36,492 nt of DNA from Nanobdellota archaeon (GTDB taxonomy: Archaea > Nanobdellota > Nanobdellia > Woesearchaeales > GW2011-AR9), in the NCBI GenBank assembly GCA_030695605.1, contig JAUYQE010000029.1, forward strand, positions 1 to 36,492. The letters are read 5' to 3'. The stretch's first letter is position 1. Every line of letters starts with the position of its first letter. Positions 1 to 8,638 of this stretch are shown here, in pieces. The translations under genes were made by a program, and so were the position numbers. The notes beneath the pieces were generated by a model. That model was not told the origin of the DNA, did no database searches, and saw nothing but the letters and a program-made list of their open reading frames with translations.

Positions 1-1980
1 CTTGATGAGCTTGAGCTGCGGATAGCCGCATTTGTCACACACTTCTTCCGCGCGGCGGATCATGCCCAGCTGCGGCACTTTGAACGTCGTCTTGCAGTCC
101 GGATACCGCTCGCAGGCAATGAACTTGCCGAATTTGCCGAATTTAACGAAGAGGCGCCCTTCTTTGCAGCTGGGGCAGGAGCCGATATAATTCTGCTCTT
201 CCTGCGTGCTGCGGATAGATTCCAACAGCTCTTTGCCGATGAGTGTTTCTTTTTTCTTGAATGCCGCCAAGAGTTCTGTCAAGACTTTCTTGGCTTTTTC
301 GAGAACCGCAGCAGGCTTCTCTTTCCCTTCCCGGATGTGCTCCATGGATTCTTCGAAATCGGCCGTGAGTTTCTCGTCCAGAATTTCCGGCGCATATTTA
401 TGGAGGACTTTCACCGTTTCCATGCCTAATTGAGTTACCGTAATCTGCACGCCTTCGATATAGCCGCGCTCAAATAGCCGGTCCAGAATGTCTGCTCTTG
501 TGGCTTTCGTTCCCAGATTCCTCTTTTCCAGCTCTTTGATGATGGATGACTGGTTGTAGCGGTTTGGGGGCGTGGTCTCTTTGTCGAGCTTCTCTATTTT
601 CTTGATAGCCACTTCCTGTTTCTCTTTGAGATCCGGAAAGGTTATTTCTTCAACTTTCACATAGGGCTTGTAGAAAGCATGCCACTGCTCTTCCAGTGTG
701 CGGCTGCCTTTAGCAATAAATTCTTCCTGCTTTACGTCAAATGTAACCGTCATCGTTTCCCGGACAGCCGGCTGGGCAAACGTCGCCATGAACCGCTTGA
801 CGATGAGATCATAAATTCTCTTCTCCTGCGGCTTGAGGGTCTTGGGAACAACTCCCGTCGGAAAAATGGCTGGATGGGCCGGATCCGTTTTCTTCCCATT
901 ATTGGGTTGGAGCTGTTTTAAAGAGAGTAATTCTTTGCAGAGCTTTTCATAGTCCGGCTGCCGGCTGAGATCCGTCAGGATTTTCTTGAACCCGAGTTTG
1001 GGATCCAGCTGCTGGGAAGACGTTCTTGGATACGATGTGCAGCCGGCCAGATACAAGCTTTGTGCAATCGCCAGCGTCTGCTTGGGCGTGAAGTGAAAGA
1101 GATTATAAGATTCCGTTTGCAGGGTAGTGAGGTCAAAGGGATACGGCGGTGCCTGCAATCGTTTGGCCCGCTCTACTTTCTTGACGGCACACTTTTTCTC
1201 GTCTTTTATCTTGGTCAGAATTTTTTTGACCACGTCTTCTTTCAGGAATTTGCCTTCGTGATGCTGCGCTTCGATAGGCTGTTTTTCGTGCTGCGTATGC
1301 AGCCACAATTCCCAGTAGGGGGTGGGCACAAAAGCATGAATCTCTGCTTCCCGATCGGCCAGAAGCTTTAACGCGGGGCCTTGCACTCGGCCGGAGGACA
1401 TGACTTTAAACGAGCCGGCTGCTTTTACGGCGGTGGTTAAAGCCCGGGAGAGATTGATGCCATAGAACCAGTCTAATTCATGCCGCGTCTCACCGGCATG
1501 CGCCTGCCCCCAATCAAGATGATGCAGTTTCTGTTCATATGCTTCGATAAGGTCAGGCTTCGTTAACGTTGAGAATTTCATGCGATTAGCATCTTTCTGC
1601 CGGCAGATGAAGCGGATAATGTTCCAGCCGATGACCTCTCCCTCGACGTCGTAATCACAGGCGATGGTAAACTCGTCTGCTTTTTTGGCGACGGCAGCAA
1701 TGGTATCCACATAATCTTTCGTATATCCCGCTGCTTCTCCGCTTTCATAGGAGGGATGCCATTCGATCTCAAAAACCGGATAGGTCCAGCCATGCTTCTT
1801 CTTTTCCACCAAGCCAAAAAGGTGGCCGACTGCTGGCGTGACGTAAATCTTCTTCTTTCCGCGGGTGAACTCGTAATAGAAGCTCTTCTTGCTTTTCTTC
1901 TTCTCCAGCTTGCCTTCCGCTAAGGCTTCCGCCACTTTTTGGGCTGAGCTGGGCTTCTCCGTAATGATTAATTCAGGCAT
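1..1980 (-). CDS. topA: DNA topoisomerase I, type IA (3' end beyond window)
   Basis: Relaxes negatively supercoiled DNA by cutting one strand through a 5'-phosphotyrosine. The first 660 codons are visible and the frame is open at the left edge. The TOPRIM domain starts at once (EKPS near residue 8) and has the metal-binding acids DYDVEGE at 109-115. The catalytic Tyr is residue 317 in YPRTSS. A C4 zinc ribbon follows at about 600-628 (CPSC ... ACERYPDC), and a second begins near 647 (CDKC) as the window ends. The ATG is supported by a TATA-like box (TTTTTAAATATTC on the minus strand, about 2001-2013), placed for leaderless transcription. Confident as topoisomerase IA; reverse gyrase is excluded because no helicase domain precedes TOPRIM. 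Confidence 0.95.
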   Translation of the reverse strand, partial: MPELIITEKPSSAQKVAEALAEGKLEKKKSKKSFYYEFTRGKKKIYVTPAVGHLFGLVEKKKHGWTYPVFEIEWHPSYESGEAAGYTKDYVDTIAAVAKKADEFTIACDYDVEGEVIGWNIIRFICRQKDANRMKFSTLTKPDLIEAYEQKLHHLDWGQAHAGETRHELDWFYGINLSRALTTAVKAAGSFKVMSSGRVQGPALKLLADREAEIHAFVPTPYWELWLHTQHEKQPIEAQHHEGKFLKEDVVKKILTKIKDEKKCAVKKVERAKRLQAPPYPFDLTTLQTESYNLFHFTPKQTLAIAQSLYLAGCTSYPRTSSQQLDPKLGFKKILTDLSRQPDYEKLCKELLSLKQLQPNNGKKTDPAHPAIFPTGVVPKTLKPQEKRIYDLIVKRFMATFAQPAVRETMTVTFDVKQEEFIAKGSRTLEEQWHAFYKPYVKVEEITFPDLKEKQEVAIKKIEKLDKETTPPNRYNQSSIIKELEKRNLGTKATRADILDRLFERGYIEGVQITVTQLGMETVKVLHKYAPEILDEKLTADFEESMEHIREGKEKPAAVLEKAKKVLTELLAAFKKKETLIGKELLESIRSTQEEQNYIGSCPSCKEGRLFVKFGKFGKFIACERYPDCKTTFKVPQLGMIRRAEEVCDKCGYPQLKLIK

Positions 1981-2079
1981 TTTGTACCGAATCGGGCAGA
2001 ATATTTAAAAAGGTTTGGCATGGGGAAGTGGTGAAAGACGAAGGGATGTAGGGGCGGCGTAGATAACATAGGCGCAAAG

Positions 2080-3192
2080 ATGGAAAGTTCACGGTCGTGT
2101 TCATTTCATAAAACTGGAGCAAAAAATGAAATTGCTCTTGAAGAACTTGTTCATGCGAAAAACACGGTATTGACGGCTCATCAGTACAAGAAGTACCGAA
2201 CTGACTTGAACGAATCTGAAATTCTTAACTTTCATGAAGCACAGGTTCCTGCTGCCGTTCTGGGCGAATACGATAAAAAATTTTCTCCGTCGAGCATCAT
2301 AGCTCTCTATCGAAGCGAAATCTCCCCGCGAGAAGCAAACCGTTTTTTAGCAGAGTCATCTCTCAATGAATATTTTATTACCCTCTACCTGCTGAGAGGG
2401 ATTTCAAGTCATCGCTATAAGTTTTTAGTTCGTTCGGTGGGCGGTTCTCCTCGATCGCCAGAACAGCATGCCCGTCTTATGAGAAAAGCTATTGGTGCTC
2501 ACTTTACGAAATCGCAAAAAAGCCATCTTCAAAAAACATACAATCTTTCTTGCCTAGAACGTTATTCAATTCCCCTCTTAGAGGAACTCTTACTCAATCG
2601 TGATCCCGCTCACAATGAAGAAAGACCAGCAGCTTTAGTGATTCTCCCCAAAAGTGATTGGAATGGTACTTTTTTGGAAGATGTGGATATTTATCAAGCA
2701 ATAAGCAAAAAGTATAAGTTATTTGCGTATGAAGCGCGAGTTCGCAGCGAAGTATTCGGGAGTATCCGCACATTTGGCTTGTACCACGGGAAAACTCCAG
2801 AAGGAGATCCTCAAAAGCCTTTGGAACTGCTTATCCTAGCGGGGCATGGCAGCGCTTTCGCCCTTAATTTAGGCGATGAAGAGCGTTTAAATGCAACGGA
2901 AGAGAATTTTCCTTACGCTTTGCAGAGCCGCTATCTCAGCCTCCTCGATGAGGAACGCTTTCGTCGTGTTGCTCCGTTTGTTACGGGAACAGTTTTGCTT
3001 TTTTCCTGTTCAGCGGGTGAGGGAGGGGAAAAAGCAAGAAACCTTGCAACGTCTATTTTTACAGCATTTTCCTGTAAACGGCTTATTGCTCCTGAAGAAG
3101 AGAAGATCAACGTTTTGGCAATAGATTTAGATCCTTTTCCTTTTCCCCTCTACTCTTGCGGAAAAAACAGAACTCTCATCTTAGAACGGTAA
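2080..3192 (+). CDS. Caspase/CHAT-fold (clan CD-like) putative cysteine peptidase with N-terminal repeats
   Basis: I recognise the fold, not a named family. The C-terminal half (about 184-370) reads like a clan CD peptidase: a hydrophobic strand then KSDWNGTF (191-198), a strand ending in GHG (His256 putative catalytic), and a strand running into SCSAGEGG (Cys310 putative nucleophile). The 54-residue His-to-Cys spacing fits caspase/CHAT-type enzymes. The N-terminal half has two divergent helical units; the first, around 60-90, resembles the F-x(5)-ALY-x(4)-SPxEANRF pattern I associate with repeats in DPANN proteins. There is no signal peptide or membrane segment, so it is probably cytoplasmic. 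It stands alone, and the following gene is convergent. The start lacks a clear Shine-Dalgarno. Substrate and role are unknown. Confidence 0.7.
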   Translation: MESSRSCSFHKTGAKNEIALEELVHAKNTVLTAHQYKKYRTDLNESEILNFHEAQVPAAVLGEYDKKFSPSSIIALYRSEISPREANRFLAESSLNEYFITLYLLRGISSHRYKFLVRSVGGSPRSPEQHARLMRKAIGAHFTKSQKSHLQKTYNLSCLERYSIPLLEELLLNRDPAHNEERPAALVILPKSDWNGTFLEDVDIYQAISKKYKLFAYEARVRSEVFGSIRTFGLYHGKTPEGDPQKPLELLILAGHGSAFALNLGDEERLNATEENFPYALQSRYLSLLDEERFRRVAPFVTGTVLLFSCSAGEGGEKARNLATSIFTAFSCKRLIAPEEEKINVLAIDLDPFPFPLYSCGKNRTLILER

Positions 3193-3195
3193 TTC

Positions 3196-3888
3196 CTACA
3201 GCCGTATCCACTTCCTTCTTCTACGGAACAGCTGCGGGTTCTTCTGCACAAATTTCCGCAGGAGATGCCGGAAAAGGAAAGAGCGCGGCTCGTTCTTGAG
3301 GGAGAAGTAGCCGATGACGGCAATGACCGCTGCTCCAAGTACATCCACAATAAGATCCCACATGGTATCGACCAACCCGGATTTCTGCATCTGCAGCCCA
3401 AAAAAGCCATCCATGGAAAACTCAAATATCTCCCACGCCACGCCGAGCGCCAGTGAAAAAGCGAAAGAGAAGAGGGCGATAAATCCGGGCGTCATGAAGA
3501 GATTGATCCGCCGCTCTTTATTCAGCACATACACCAGAATGAAGCCGAGCATCCCCAGCAAGGCTGCTGAAGTTGTATGCAGCACAATGTCCCACCACCA
3601 GAATTTGGTGTAGTACGCATGGATCTCGCCCAAAAAGAGGGAGGCAAAGAGCAGGACGACCGTAAGGACTTCAAACTCCACCGGCAGGAAGACGTGATAG
3701 CTGCGCCGCAAGAGCGCCGGAAGCACTGTTAACAGCAGGATGCCCAGCGAAAGAAAAGAAGACAGCCATTCCTGGCGGAGCAGGAAAAAGATGCCCATGA
3801 ACGTCAGAACCAGCTGCAGGAAATAGGAAACCAGTAGCTGCACGCGGTCGGCGGTCGCCAAGTCTTTATCTTGGATTAAGAGAGGCAT
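3196..3888 (-). CDS. YjdF/DUF2238-like integral membrane protein
   Basis: A 230-residue protein with about six hydrophobic segments. It has the features I associate with the YjdF/DUF2238 family: a WWDIVLHTTSAALLG segment (about 97-111), AWEIFEFSMD (about 150-159), and DTMWDLIVDVLGA (about 174-186), with acidic and His residues embedded in helices. The C-terminus is very basic (RRRRK), consistent with a cytoplasmic tail. The biochemical role of this family is not established. A TATA-like GTTTATTAACC on the minus strand (about 3909-3919) lies about 25 nt before the ATG, which suggests a leaderless mRNA. It converges with the caspase-fold gene, with only 3 bp between stops. Confidence 0.75.
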   Translation of the reverse strand: MPLLIQDKDLATADRVQLLVSYFLQLVLTFMGIFFLLRQEWLSSFLSLGILLLTVLPALLRRSYHVFLPVEFEVLTVVLLFASLFLGEIHAYYTKFWWWDIVLHTTSAALLGMLGFILVYVLNKERRINLFMTPGFIALFSFAFSLALGVAWEIFEFSMDGFFGLQMQKSGLVDTMWDLIVDVLGAAVIAVIGYFSLKNEPRSFLFRHLLRKFVQKNPQLFRRRRKWIRL

Positions 3889-4022
3889 ACCGTGGAGGAG
3901 GGAAGGAAGGTTAATAAACGTTTGGAGATGGCAAAGAGGTGAAGAACGGAAAAGAACAACTTCTTAAAAGCGAGGCGAACCTTTAAAAAGCCCCCATCGT
4001 TGTTCTTATAAAACAGTAAACA

Positions 4023-5207
4023 ATGACATCTATCACCCTCATCCCCGAACTGGAAAAAGCCTTCAAAGACCTGGGCTTTTCTGCGTTCACAGAAATCCAG
4101 GAGAAAACCATCCCGCTCGTCCAGCAAGGCCAGGATGTTATCGGCCAGTCCTATACTGGCTCGGGAAAAACAATTGCTTTTGGCTTTCCGACGCTCGAAA
4201 AAGTAAAGCGCGGGAATGGCTTGCAGTTGCTGATCATCGTTCCGACGCGGGAGCTGTGCCTGCAAGTGACGAATGAGTTCTACAAATTCTCCAAGTACAA
4301 GCCCGTGAACATTGTTGACGTGTATGGGGGCGTTTCCATCAATCCCCAGATTGACCGGCTACGGCGTGCGGATGTCGTTGTCAGCACGCCCGGACGATTA
4401 CTGGACCATCTGACCCGGGGAACATTAAACCCGTCAAAAATAAAAATGCTGGTTTTAGACGAAGCGGATAAGATGTTTGAGATGGGATTTATTGATGATG
4501 TGAAAGAGATCATCTCCCAGCTTCCCCGCGAACGGCAGACCTTGCTGTTTTCCGCAACGATTTCGCAGGATGTGCTCACCTTGGTGCATCGCTATATGCA
4601 CAATCCCGTAAAAATCAAGCTGCAGCTTTACGTTGATAAGAGCCAGCTGCAGCAGCAGTATTATGAAGTGGAGGGCCGTGATAAGTTTTCGCTGCTGGCG
4701 CATCTGTTAAAGCAAGAAACGGCAGGCTTATGCATCATTTTCTGTGCAACGCGGAGAATGGTCGACGTCCTGGGCCGCAATCTGGGAAAGCAACGGCTGA
4801 AAGCGCAGGCGCTGCATGGCGGCTTGTCGCAAAACCGCCGACAGCAGGTTATCGAAGATTTCCATGCGCACAAGCTGGATGTGCTCATTGCCAGCGACGT
4901 CGCTGCCCGCGGGTTGGACATCAAAGACGTCAATCTCATAGTCAATTATGATATCCCCAAAAACTCGAAAGATTACGTGCATCGTATCGGCCGGACGGCC
5001 CGTGCGGGAAGTTCCGGAAAAGTTATCTCGCTGCTTTCTCCCATGGACCATGATAACTTCCGGCGCGTGCTGGAAGACCGCTCTTTAGACATTCGGCTGG
5101 TGCCGCTGCCGACTTTTGAGCGGATTGTCTTGCAGAGATCCGAACCGCAGAGGCGGGAACCGCAGCAGCGGGGAAGGTTTCAGGGCGGGAGAGGAAGAAG
5201 GTGGTAA
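4023..5207 (+). CDS. DEAD-box ATP-dependent RNA helicase
   Basis: Unwinds RNA duplexes or remodels RNP using ATP. All core motifs are visible: Q motif (FTEIQ, Gln26), Walker A GSGKT 46-50, PTRE 74-77, GG 102-103, TPGR 122-125, DEAD 146-149, SAT 177-179, then ARGLD and HRIGRTARAG in the second RecA domain. Motif I begins SYTGSGKT rather than the usual AQ/AKTGSGKT. The last 25 residues are Arg/Gly/Gln-rich (RGG-like), as in RNA-chaperone helicases. At 394 residues it is a minimal two-domain enzyme. A TATA-like CTTTAAAAAG at 3981-3990 precedes the ATG by about 35 nt; no Shine-Dalgarno is evident. Its RNA target cannot be read from context. Confidence 0.96.
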   Translation: MTSITLIPELEKAFKDLGFSAFTEIQEKTIPLVQQGQDVIGQSYTGSGKTIAFGFPTLEKVKRGNGLQLLIIVPTRELCLQVTNEFYKFSKYKPVNIVDVYGGVSINPQIDRLRRADVVVSTPGRLLDHLTRGTLNPSKIKMLVLDEADKMFEMGFIDDVKEIISQLPRERQTLLFSATISQDVLTLVHRYMHNPVKIKLQLYVDKSQLQQQYYEVEGRDKFSLLAHLLKQETAGLCIIFCATRRMVDVLGRNLGKQRLKAQALHGGLSQNRRQQVIEDFHAHKLDVLIASDVAARGLDIKDVNLIVNYDIPKNSKDYVHRIGRTARAGSSGKVISLLSPMDHDNFRRVLEDRSLDIRLVPLPTFERIVLQRSEPQRREPQQRGRFQGGRGRRW

Positions 5208-5297
5208 GATCTGCTTGGCTATAGCGGGCCAGTTTTTTGTCGCAAAAACGGATTGTTTTTCTTGCACTCTCTAAAAAAGTAGTTTAGGGGTGGGGTG

Positions 5298-5555
5298 CTA
5301 GCCTAAATTCTTGTAGATATTTTTTCTATGGCCAATAACTGTTATTTTTATTGTATTGTTCCCCGGATCAATGTCCGCAATGGCACGGTAATCACCTATT
5401 CTCAATTTGTAGTCGATTCTCCCTATTAATCTTTCAAAGAAGTGGAACGGGTTTTCTGTTGTAGAAATAATTTTATCGTAAAGCCGTTCTTTTACCTCTT
5501 TCGGAAGCTTGTTCAGGAATTCAATGGATTCTTCATCAAAAATGAGTTCATACAC
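5298..5555 (-). CDS. RelE/ParE-superfamily toxin
   Basis: An 85-residue protein with the RelE/StbE layout: a helical N-terminus with FLNKLPKEVKERL, then LIGRIDYKLRIGDYRAIADID and the C-terminal IKITVIGHRKNIYKNLG. The L-x-G-x(3)-YKLRIGDYR core and closing HR-x(3)-Y are typical of ribosome-dependent mRNA interferases, where basic residues cleave A-site mRNA. It lies 36 bp downstream of the antitoxin gene on the same strand and is probably cotranscribed. The module is more AT-rich by eye than the helicase gene beside it, consistent with transfer. Activity is inferred from family membership. Confidence 0.88.
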   Translation of the reverse strand: MYELIFDEESIEFLNKLPKEVKERLYDKIISTTENPFHFFERLIGRIDYKLRIGDYRAIADIDPGNNTIKITVIGHRKNIYKNLG

Positions 5556-5591
5556 GAAAAAACCTCCCGGATTAAAATATTTTTAAAGACA

Positions 5592-5837
5592 TTATAACCC
5601 CAGCCTCTTTCGGGCTTCTGCTTCGGTAAGAAACTTTCCTTTTTTTATTCTTTCTCGTGCTTTTTCAATAGCTTGGATTGTTTCCTGGCTGAGTTCTGGT
5701 TCAGTTTTGCAGGTTTTAGCTATGAATATCACCTTCTTAATCACTTCGTCATAACTTTCATTTTTATATTCTCGGAATTGATCCAGTTCCAGCTTTGTAC
5801 CTTCATGAATTTTTAGGGTTGTAGTGTCCATAGCCAT
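5592..5837 (-). CDS. Antitoxin of the RelE-type module
   Basis: An 81-residue partner of the downstream toxin. The N-terminus (TTLKIHEGTKLELDQFREYKNESYDEVI) resembles the ribbon-helix-helix DNA-binding domain of RelB/VapB-like antitoxins. The C-terminus is a charged helix (EAIEKARERIKKGKFLTEAEARKRLGL), the type that wraps the toxin. The frame is open up to 5909, but I place the start at 5837 because a TATA-like TTTAAATATA on the minus strand (about 5862-5872) sits about 30 nt upstream, giving a nearly leaderless transcript that excludes the longer form. ATG at 5831 is the alternative. Autoregulation by the RHH domain is likely. Confidence 0.8.
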   Translation of the reverse strand: MAMDTTTLKIHEGTKLELDQFREYKNESYDEVIKKVIFIAKTCKTEPELSQETIQAIEKARERIKKGKFLTEAEARKRLGL

Positions 5838-5985
5838 CAAGTTTACTTTGGTATACTCAGGTATATTTAAACTTTTTGCTACTTTTTTGCTATTCCCCAC
5901 AAAGATCAATTTTAAGTTCAGAATCCGAGCTATTTTAAAAAAAGATACAAAAACTTTATAGATATAACAAAATTAAAAATTTAAA
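5838..5985. promoter_or_regulatory. Divergent promoter region between antitoxin and small membrane protein
   Basis: An AT-rich 148-bp spacer with two TATA-like boxes facing opposite ways: TTTAAATATA for the antitoxin (about 5862-5872, minus strand) and CTTTATAGATATA for the small protein (about 5953-5965, plus strand). Each is about 25-30 nt from its start codon. No clear operator palindrome was seen. Confidence 0.55.
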
Positions 5986-6219
5986 ATGCTAGAACCAACA
6001 GAAAGAAAGTATGACATAAGACTTCAAGATTTTACTCCTTTTATCGGCCATATGATTTATCAAGCGAGAAATTGGGAAGAATCAAGAAAAGAGGGAAAAA
6101 AGCCCGGACCATTTGGAAAATATATTGCAACTTTACTGGGGTTAGGAGTATTAGATGTCACAACAGGAATTGGAAGTGTATATGTAGTTCTACAAGGATT
6201 AGAAGCATTGCTTCAGTAA
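5986..6219 (+). CDS. Small hypothetical membrane-anchored protein
   Basis: A 77-residue protein of unknown function. Residues 1-45 are charged and probably cytoplasmic (QARNWEESRKEGKKPGPFGKY). Residues about 46-75 are hydrophobic and glycine-rich (LLGLGVLDVTTGIGSVYVVLQGL), likely one membrane segment. A TATA-like box about 25 nt before the ATG supports leaderless expression and the annotated start. It is divergent from the toxin-antitoxin operon and shares its AT-rich composition, so it may belong to the same acquired patch, but nothing shows a functional link. Confidence 0.65.
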   Translation: MLEPTERKYDIRLQDFTPFIGHMIYQARNWEESRKEGKKPGPFGKYIATLLGLGVLDVTTGIGSVYVVLQGLEALLQ

Positions 6220-6227
6220 AATCTTTT

Positions 6228-6318
6228 AAGTTTTATCTTTTAGCCTGAATTCTGGGTTAGACCTAACTCCTATTAGCGAAGTTGCAGATATTTTTAACCA
6301 AAAAAAGGCTGAAAACTT
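6228..6318. other. Intergenic inverted repeats (possible RNA structure)
   Basis: Left segments AAGTTTT (6228-6234) and AGCCT (6242-6246) are complementary to AGGCT (6306-6310) and AAAACTT (6312-6318). Inside the loop lies a perfect 12-bp dyad, GTTAG-AC-CTAAC (6256-6267). The region is just downstream of the small membrane protein gene and could be a folded 3' end or a small RNA. Confidence 0.3.
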
Positions 6319-6391
6319 TAGATTTCACCCCCCCATTAAAATCCAGCACAACCTATAAATAACCAAACCCCTTTCCTTCCATCGAGCGGTG

Positions 6392-7636
6392 ATGGAAAAC
6401 CTTCTTCTCCTACGGAATCTGCTGATTGCCCTAGCCTTAGGAGCATTTATCGGCTTGGAGCGGGAATATGCCCGCTATAAGAAACGGGGCCATGATTATG
6501 CCGGCATCCGGACCTTTCCGTTAATAGCCCTCTTTGGTGCCTTAGCTGCGTATTTCGGTGATATCCTTTCTCCCTGGATATTTTTTATCAGCATCCTGCT
6601 GCTGGGCGTTCTCATTCTGTTAGCCTATGTCTTCTCCAACCAAGGAAAACTGCCCCGCATTGGCGCCACGTCCGAAGTTGCGGGATTTCTTGCTTTTTTC
6701 ATCGGTGCCTTAAGTTATTACGGAGAAATCCTGCTGGCCATCATCTTGACGGTAGCGATCACCATCATCCTGTATGCGCGGAGCGTGCTGCACCAGTTGG
6801 CCGAGCACATTCAGCCCAAGGAGATGGCAGGTGTGATAAAATTTCTGGTTATCACCTTTATCATCCTGCCCCTGCTGCCCAATAAATGGTACGGTCCATA
6901 CGATATTATCAATCCCTATCTGATCTGGCTGATGGTGGTGCTCATCTCCGGCATCGGCTTTGCTGGATATATTGCTTTAAAATGGTTTGGAGAAAAAGCG
7001 TTAAGCCTCACGGGCTTACTGGGCGGCGTAGTCAGCAGTACTGCGGTCACGATGCAGTTTGCCCGGCGGAGTAAAAAAGAAGCCGCATTATCACGGGCTT
7101 TGGCCACGGGCGTCATTCTGGCTAATGGTGTGATGTTCTTACGCGTGCTTTTGGTAACTGCGGTGGTGAATCTCGCTTTGTTCTGGTCTTTATTCCTGCC
7201 CATCGCCGGCCTGATCTTCCTCACGGCCCTCTTTGCGTATTTCCTGCTGCAGAAAGTGAAAAAAAACAATGGGAAGATGCAGCTCCGCTCGCCCCTGACG
7301 CTAAAGCCCGCCATCCAGTTTGCTCTTCTCTTTGCCGTTATTCTTACTTTTGTTAAACTCGCGAGCGTGTTCTTTGCGGCAAAAGGCATTTATGTGCTCA
7401 GCTTCCTCGCCGGCTCGGTTGAATTGGATGCGATTGTTCTCTCTTTATCTCAGCTGGCCAAAAACGGCATCCTGCAGGAAACGGCGCAGAAAGGCGTCCT
7501 GTTGGCAGTTGTCGGCCAGCTGCTGGTGAAAAGCAGCCTGGCGTATTGGCTGGGCGGGAAAGCTTTTCGGAAGCTGGTCGTCAGCAGTTTTGCGCTAATG
7601 GTTGCTCTGGGTATTTTATTTATCATCTTCATCTAA
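6392..7636 (+). CDS. MgtC/SapB family membrane protein with DUF4010 domain
   Basis: A 414-residue polytopic membrane protein. The first part (about 1-140) matches the MgtC/SapB N-terminus: NLLIALALGAFIGLEREYARYKKRG, with conserved Glu/Arg after the first helix, then RTFPLIALFGALAAYFG. The remainder is a DUF4010-like helical region (GLLGGVVSSTAVTMQFARRSK near 210-230, then several helices). The family is membrane-bound; transport or Mg-related regulation is suspected but unproven. The ATG at 6392 is chosen over the GTG one codon earlier; TATA-like ACCTATAAAT (6351-6360) lies about 35 nt upstream. The next gene begins 28 bp downstream in the same direction, suggesting an operon. Confidence 0.9.
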   Translation: MENLLLLRNLLIALALGAFIGLEREYARYKKRGHDYAGIRTFPLIALFGALAAYFGDILSPWIFFISILLLGVLILLAYVFSNQGKLPRIGATSEVAGFLAFFIGALSYYGEILLAIILTVAITIILYARSVLHQLAEHIQPKEMAGVIKFLVITFIILPLLPNKWYGPYDIINPYLIWLMVVLISGIGFAGYIALKWFGEKALSLTGLLGGVVSSTAVTMQFARRSKKEAALSRALATGVILANGVMFLRVLLVTAVVNLALFWSLFLPIAGLIFLTALFAYFLLQKVKKNNGKMQLRSPLTLKPAIQFALLFAVILTFVKLASVFFAAKGIYVLSFLAGSVELDAIVLSLSQLAKNGILQETAQKGVLLAVVGQLLVKSSLAYWLGGKAFRKLVVSSFALMVALGILFIIFI

Positions 7637-7664
7637 TTATTATCAGCCTCTCCGAGGTCAGGCC

Positions 7665-8267
7665 ATGGAAACAGCATCGTTAAAAGAACATTTTTTCAGC
7701 GTCATCGAAGAAGCCATTAGCCGGAGGAACTTAGAAGTCTCAGCCCATAGCCGAGCATATCTTGTCGATCTGCTGGCGTCTTTTGCCCGCCCGGAGCAGC
7801 TCTTCAGAAAATTCCGCTATGGATTTATCGAAGGCGAAGGCCTGGAACCGTTAGGACTGAAATATTTTACCGCGCTCCAGGACTCTTCCAAACGGGTGCA
7901 AAATCTTCAGCTGAAAGATCTGGGCGACCAATGCCTGTTCCTGACGGGCTATTTTTATGATTATTTACGGCAACAAGGCGTAGCATATGTCGAATACCAT
8001 TATACGCTCGGCTCGACTGCTTACGCTTCTCTAGGGAGCCGGCTGCAGCGGGAACCCGTAGTCCGCGAACTCTTCAGCGAATTGGCGGAGCGCTTTAAGG
8101 ACTTCTGCATTGTTATCGGTGATATGCATCTGCCTTCTTTGGACAATGAAAAAAAACTGCTGGAGGTGTACGAACGCTGGCGGCAAACTTTCGATGAGCG
8201 GTATGCGTCGTTATTGCTAGCGAAAGGATGTATTCTGGTGCAGAAGGAAGAGAAGACGGTGCACTAA
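7665..8267 (+). CDS. Conserved hypothetical protein (GDxxLFxxGYF-type)
   Basis: A 200-residue soluble, mostly helical protein. Its motifs (AHSRAYLVDLLASF, LGDQCLFLTGYFYDYL, YHYTLGSTAYASLG) remind me of a conserved bacterial family without known function. I know of no enzyme signature in it. The start is set by GAGGT at 7654-7658, six nt before the ATG; an upstream in-frame ATG at 7602 lies inside the MgtC/DUF4010 gene and has no such support. The 28-bp gap suggests cotranscription with the membrane protein. A bacterial origin is possible but untested. Confidence 0.8.
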   Translation: METASLKEHFFSVIEEAISRRNLEVSAHSRAYLVDLLASFARPEQLFRKFRYGFIEGEGLEPLGLKYFTALQDSSKRVQNLQLKDLGDQCLFLTGYFYDYLRQQGVAYVEYHYTLGSTAYASLGSRLQREPVVRELFSELAERFKDFCIVIGDMHLPSLDNEKKLLEVYERWRQTFDERYASLLLAKGCILVQKEEKTVH

Positions 8268-8319
8268 ACTGCTGGAATTTTTCTTGCGCATCTGAGCTTG
8301 GAATACTCTTCTTTCTGTT

Positions 8320-8583
8320 TTAAAAGAACTCAATCTTCACCGGCTGGTCTTTCTTCTCTTCTTTTCCTTTCGTCAAGCTGAGAAAACTGCCAAAGTCCGG
8401 CGCTTTATCGTCTTTCTGTGCAGTGAGGGAAGAACCGTCTCCAAACATGCCCATTAAATTCGTAGTATCGACTGGCAAAGAAGAGCTCTTCTCCTCTTTC
8501 TTCTCCAGAATGCCAGCCAGAAGGTGCAGCACTTTTCGGATATCCTCGTGCGTATCTTCTTTGGTATCGATGGTGACTTTCAC
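8320..8583 (-). CDS. Small conserved hypothetical protein
   Basis: An 87-residue protein starting VKVTIDTKEDTHEDIRKVLHLLAGIL, a strand-helix start I have seen in small DPANN proteins of unknown function. The rest is low-complexity and charged, with two short FG/FF segments and the ending VKIEFF. I choose the GTG at 8583 because GAGGGAAGG lies just upstream and TATA-like CATATAAG (minus strand, about 8623-8630) is at a fitting distance. A TTG-initiated form from 8616 would add only a basic stretch. A short adaptor with a disordered tail is possible; no function is assigned. Confidence 0.65.
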   Translation of the reverse strand: MKVTIDTKEDTHEDIRKVLHLLAGILEKKEEKSSSLPVDTTNLMGMFGDGSSLTAQKDDKAPDFGSFLSLTKGKEEKKDQPVKIEFF

Positions 8584-8638
8584 GACCTTCCCTCTTTTTC
8601 TTGTTTTCTTGAGCAAAATTTCTTATATGGAGAAAGCA

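Noticed and set aside
7602..7664. Upstream in-frame ATG for the 200-residue conserved hypothetical
   Set aside because: It lies inside the MgtC/DUF4010 gene, and the ATG at 7665 has a good GAGGT Shine-Dalgarno.
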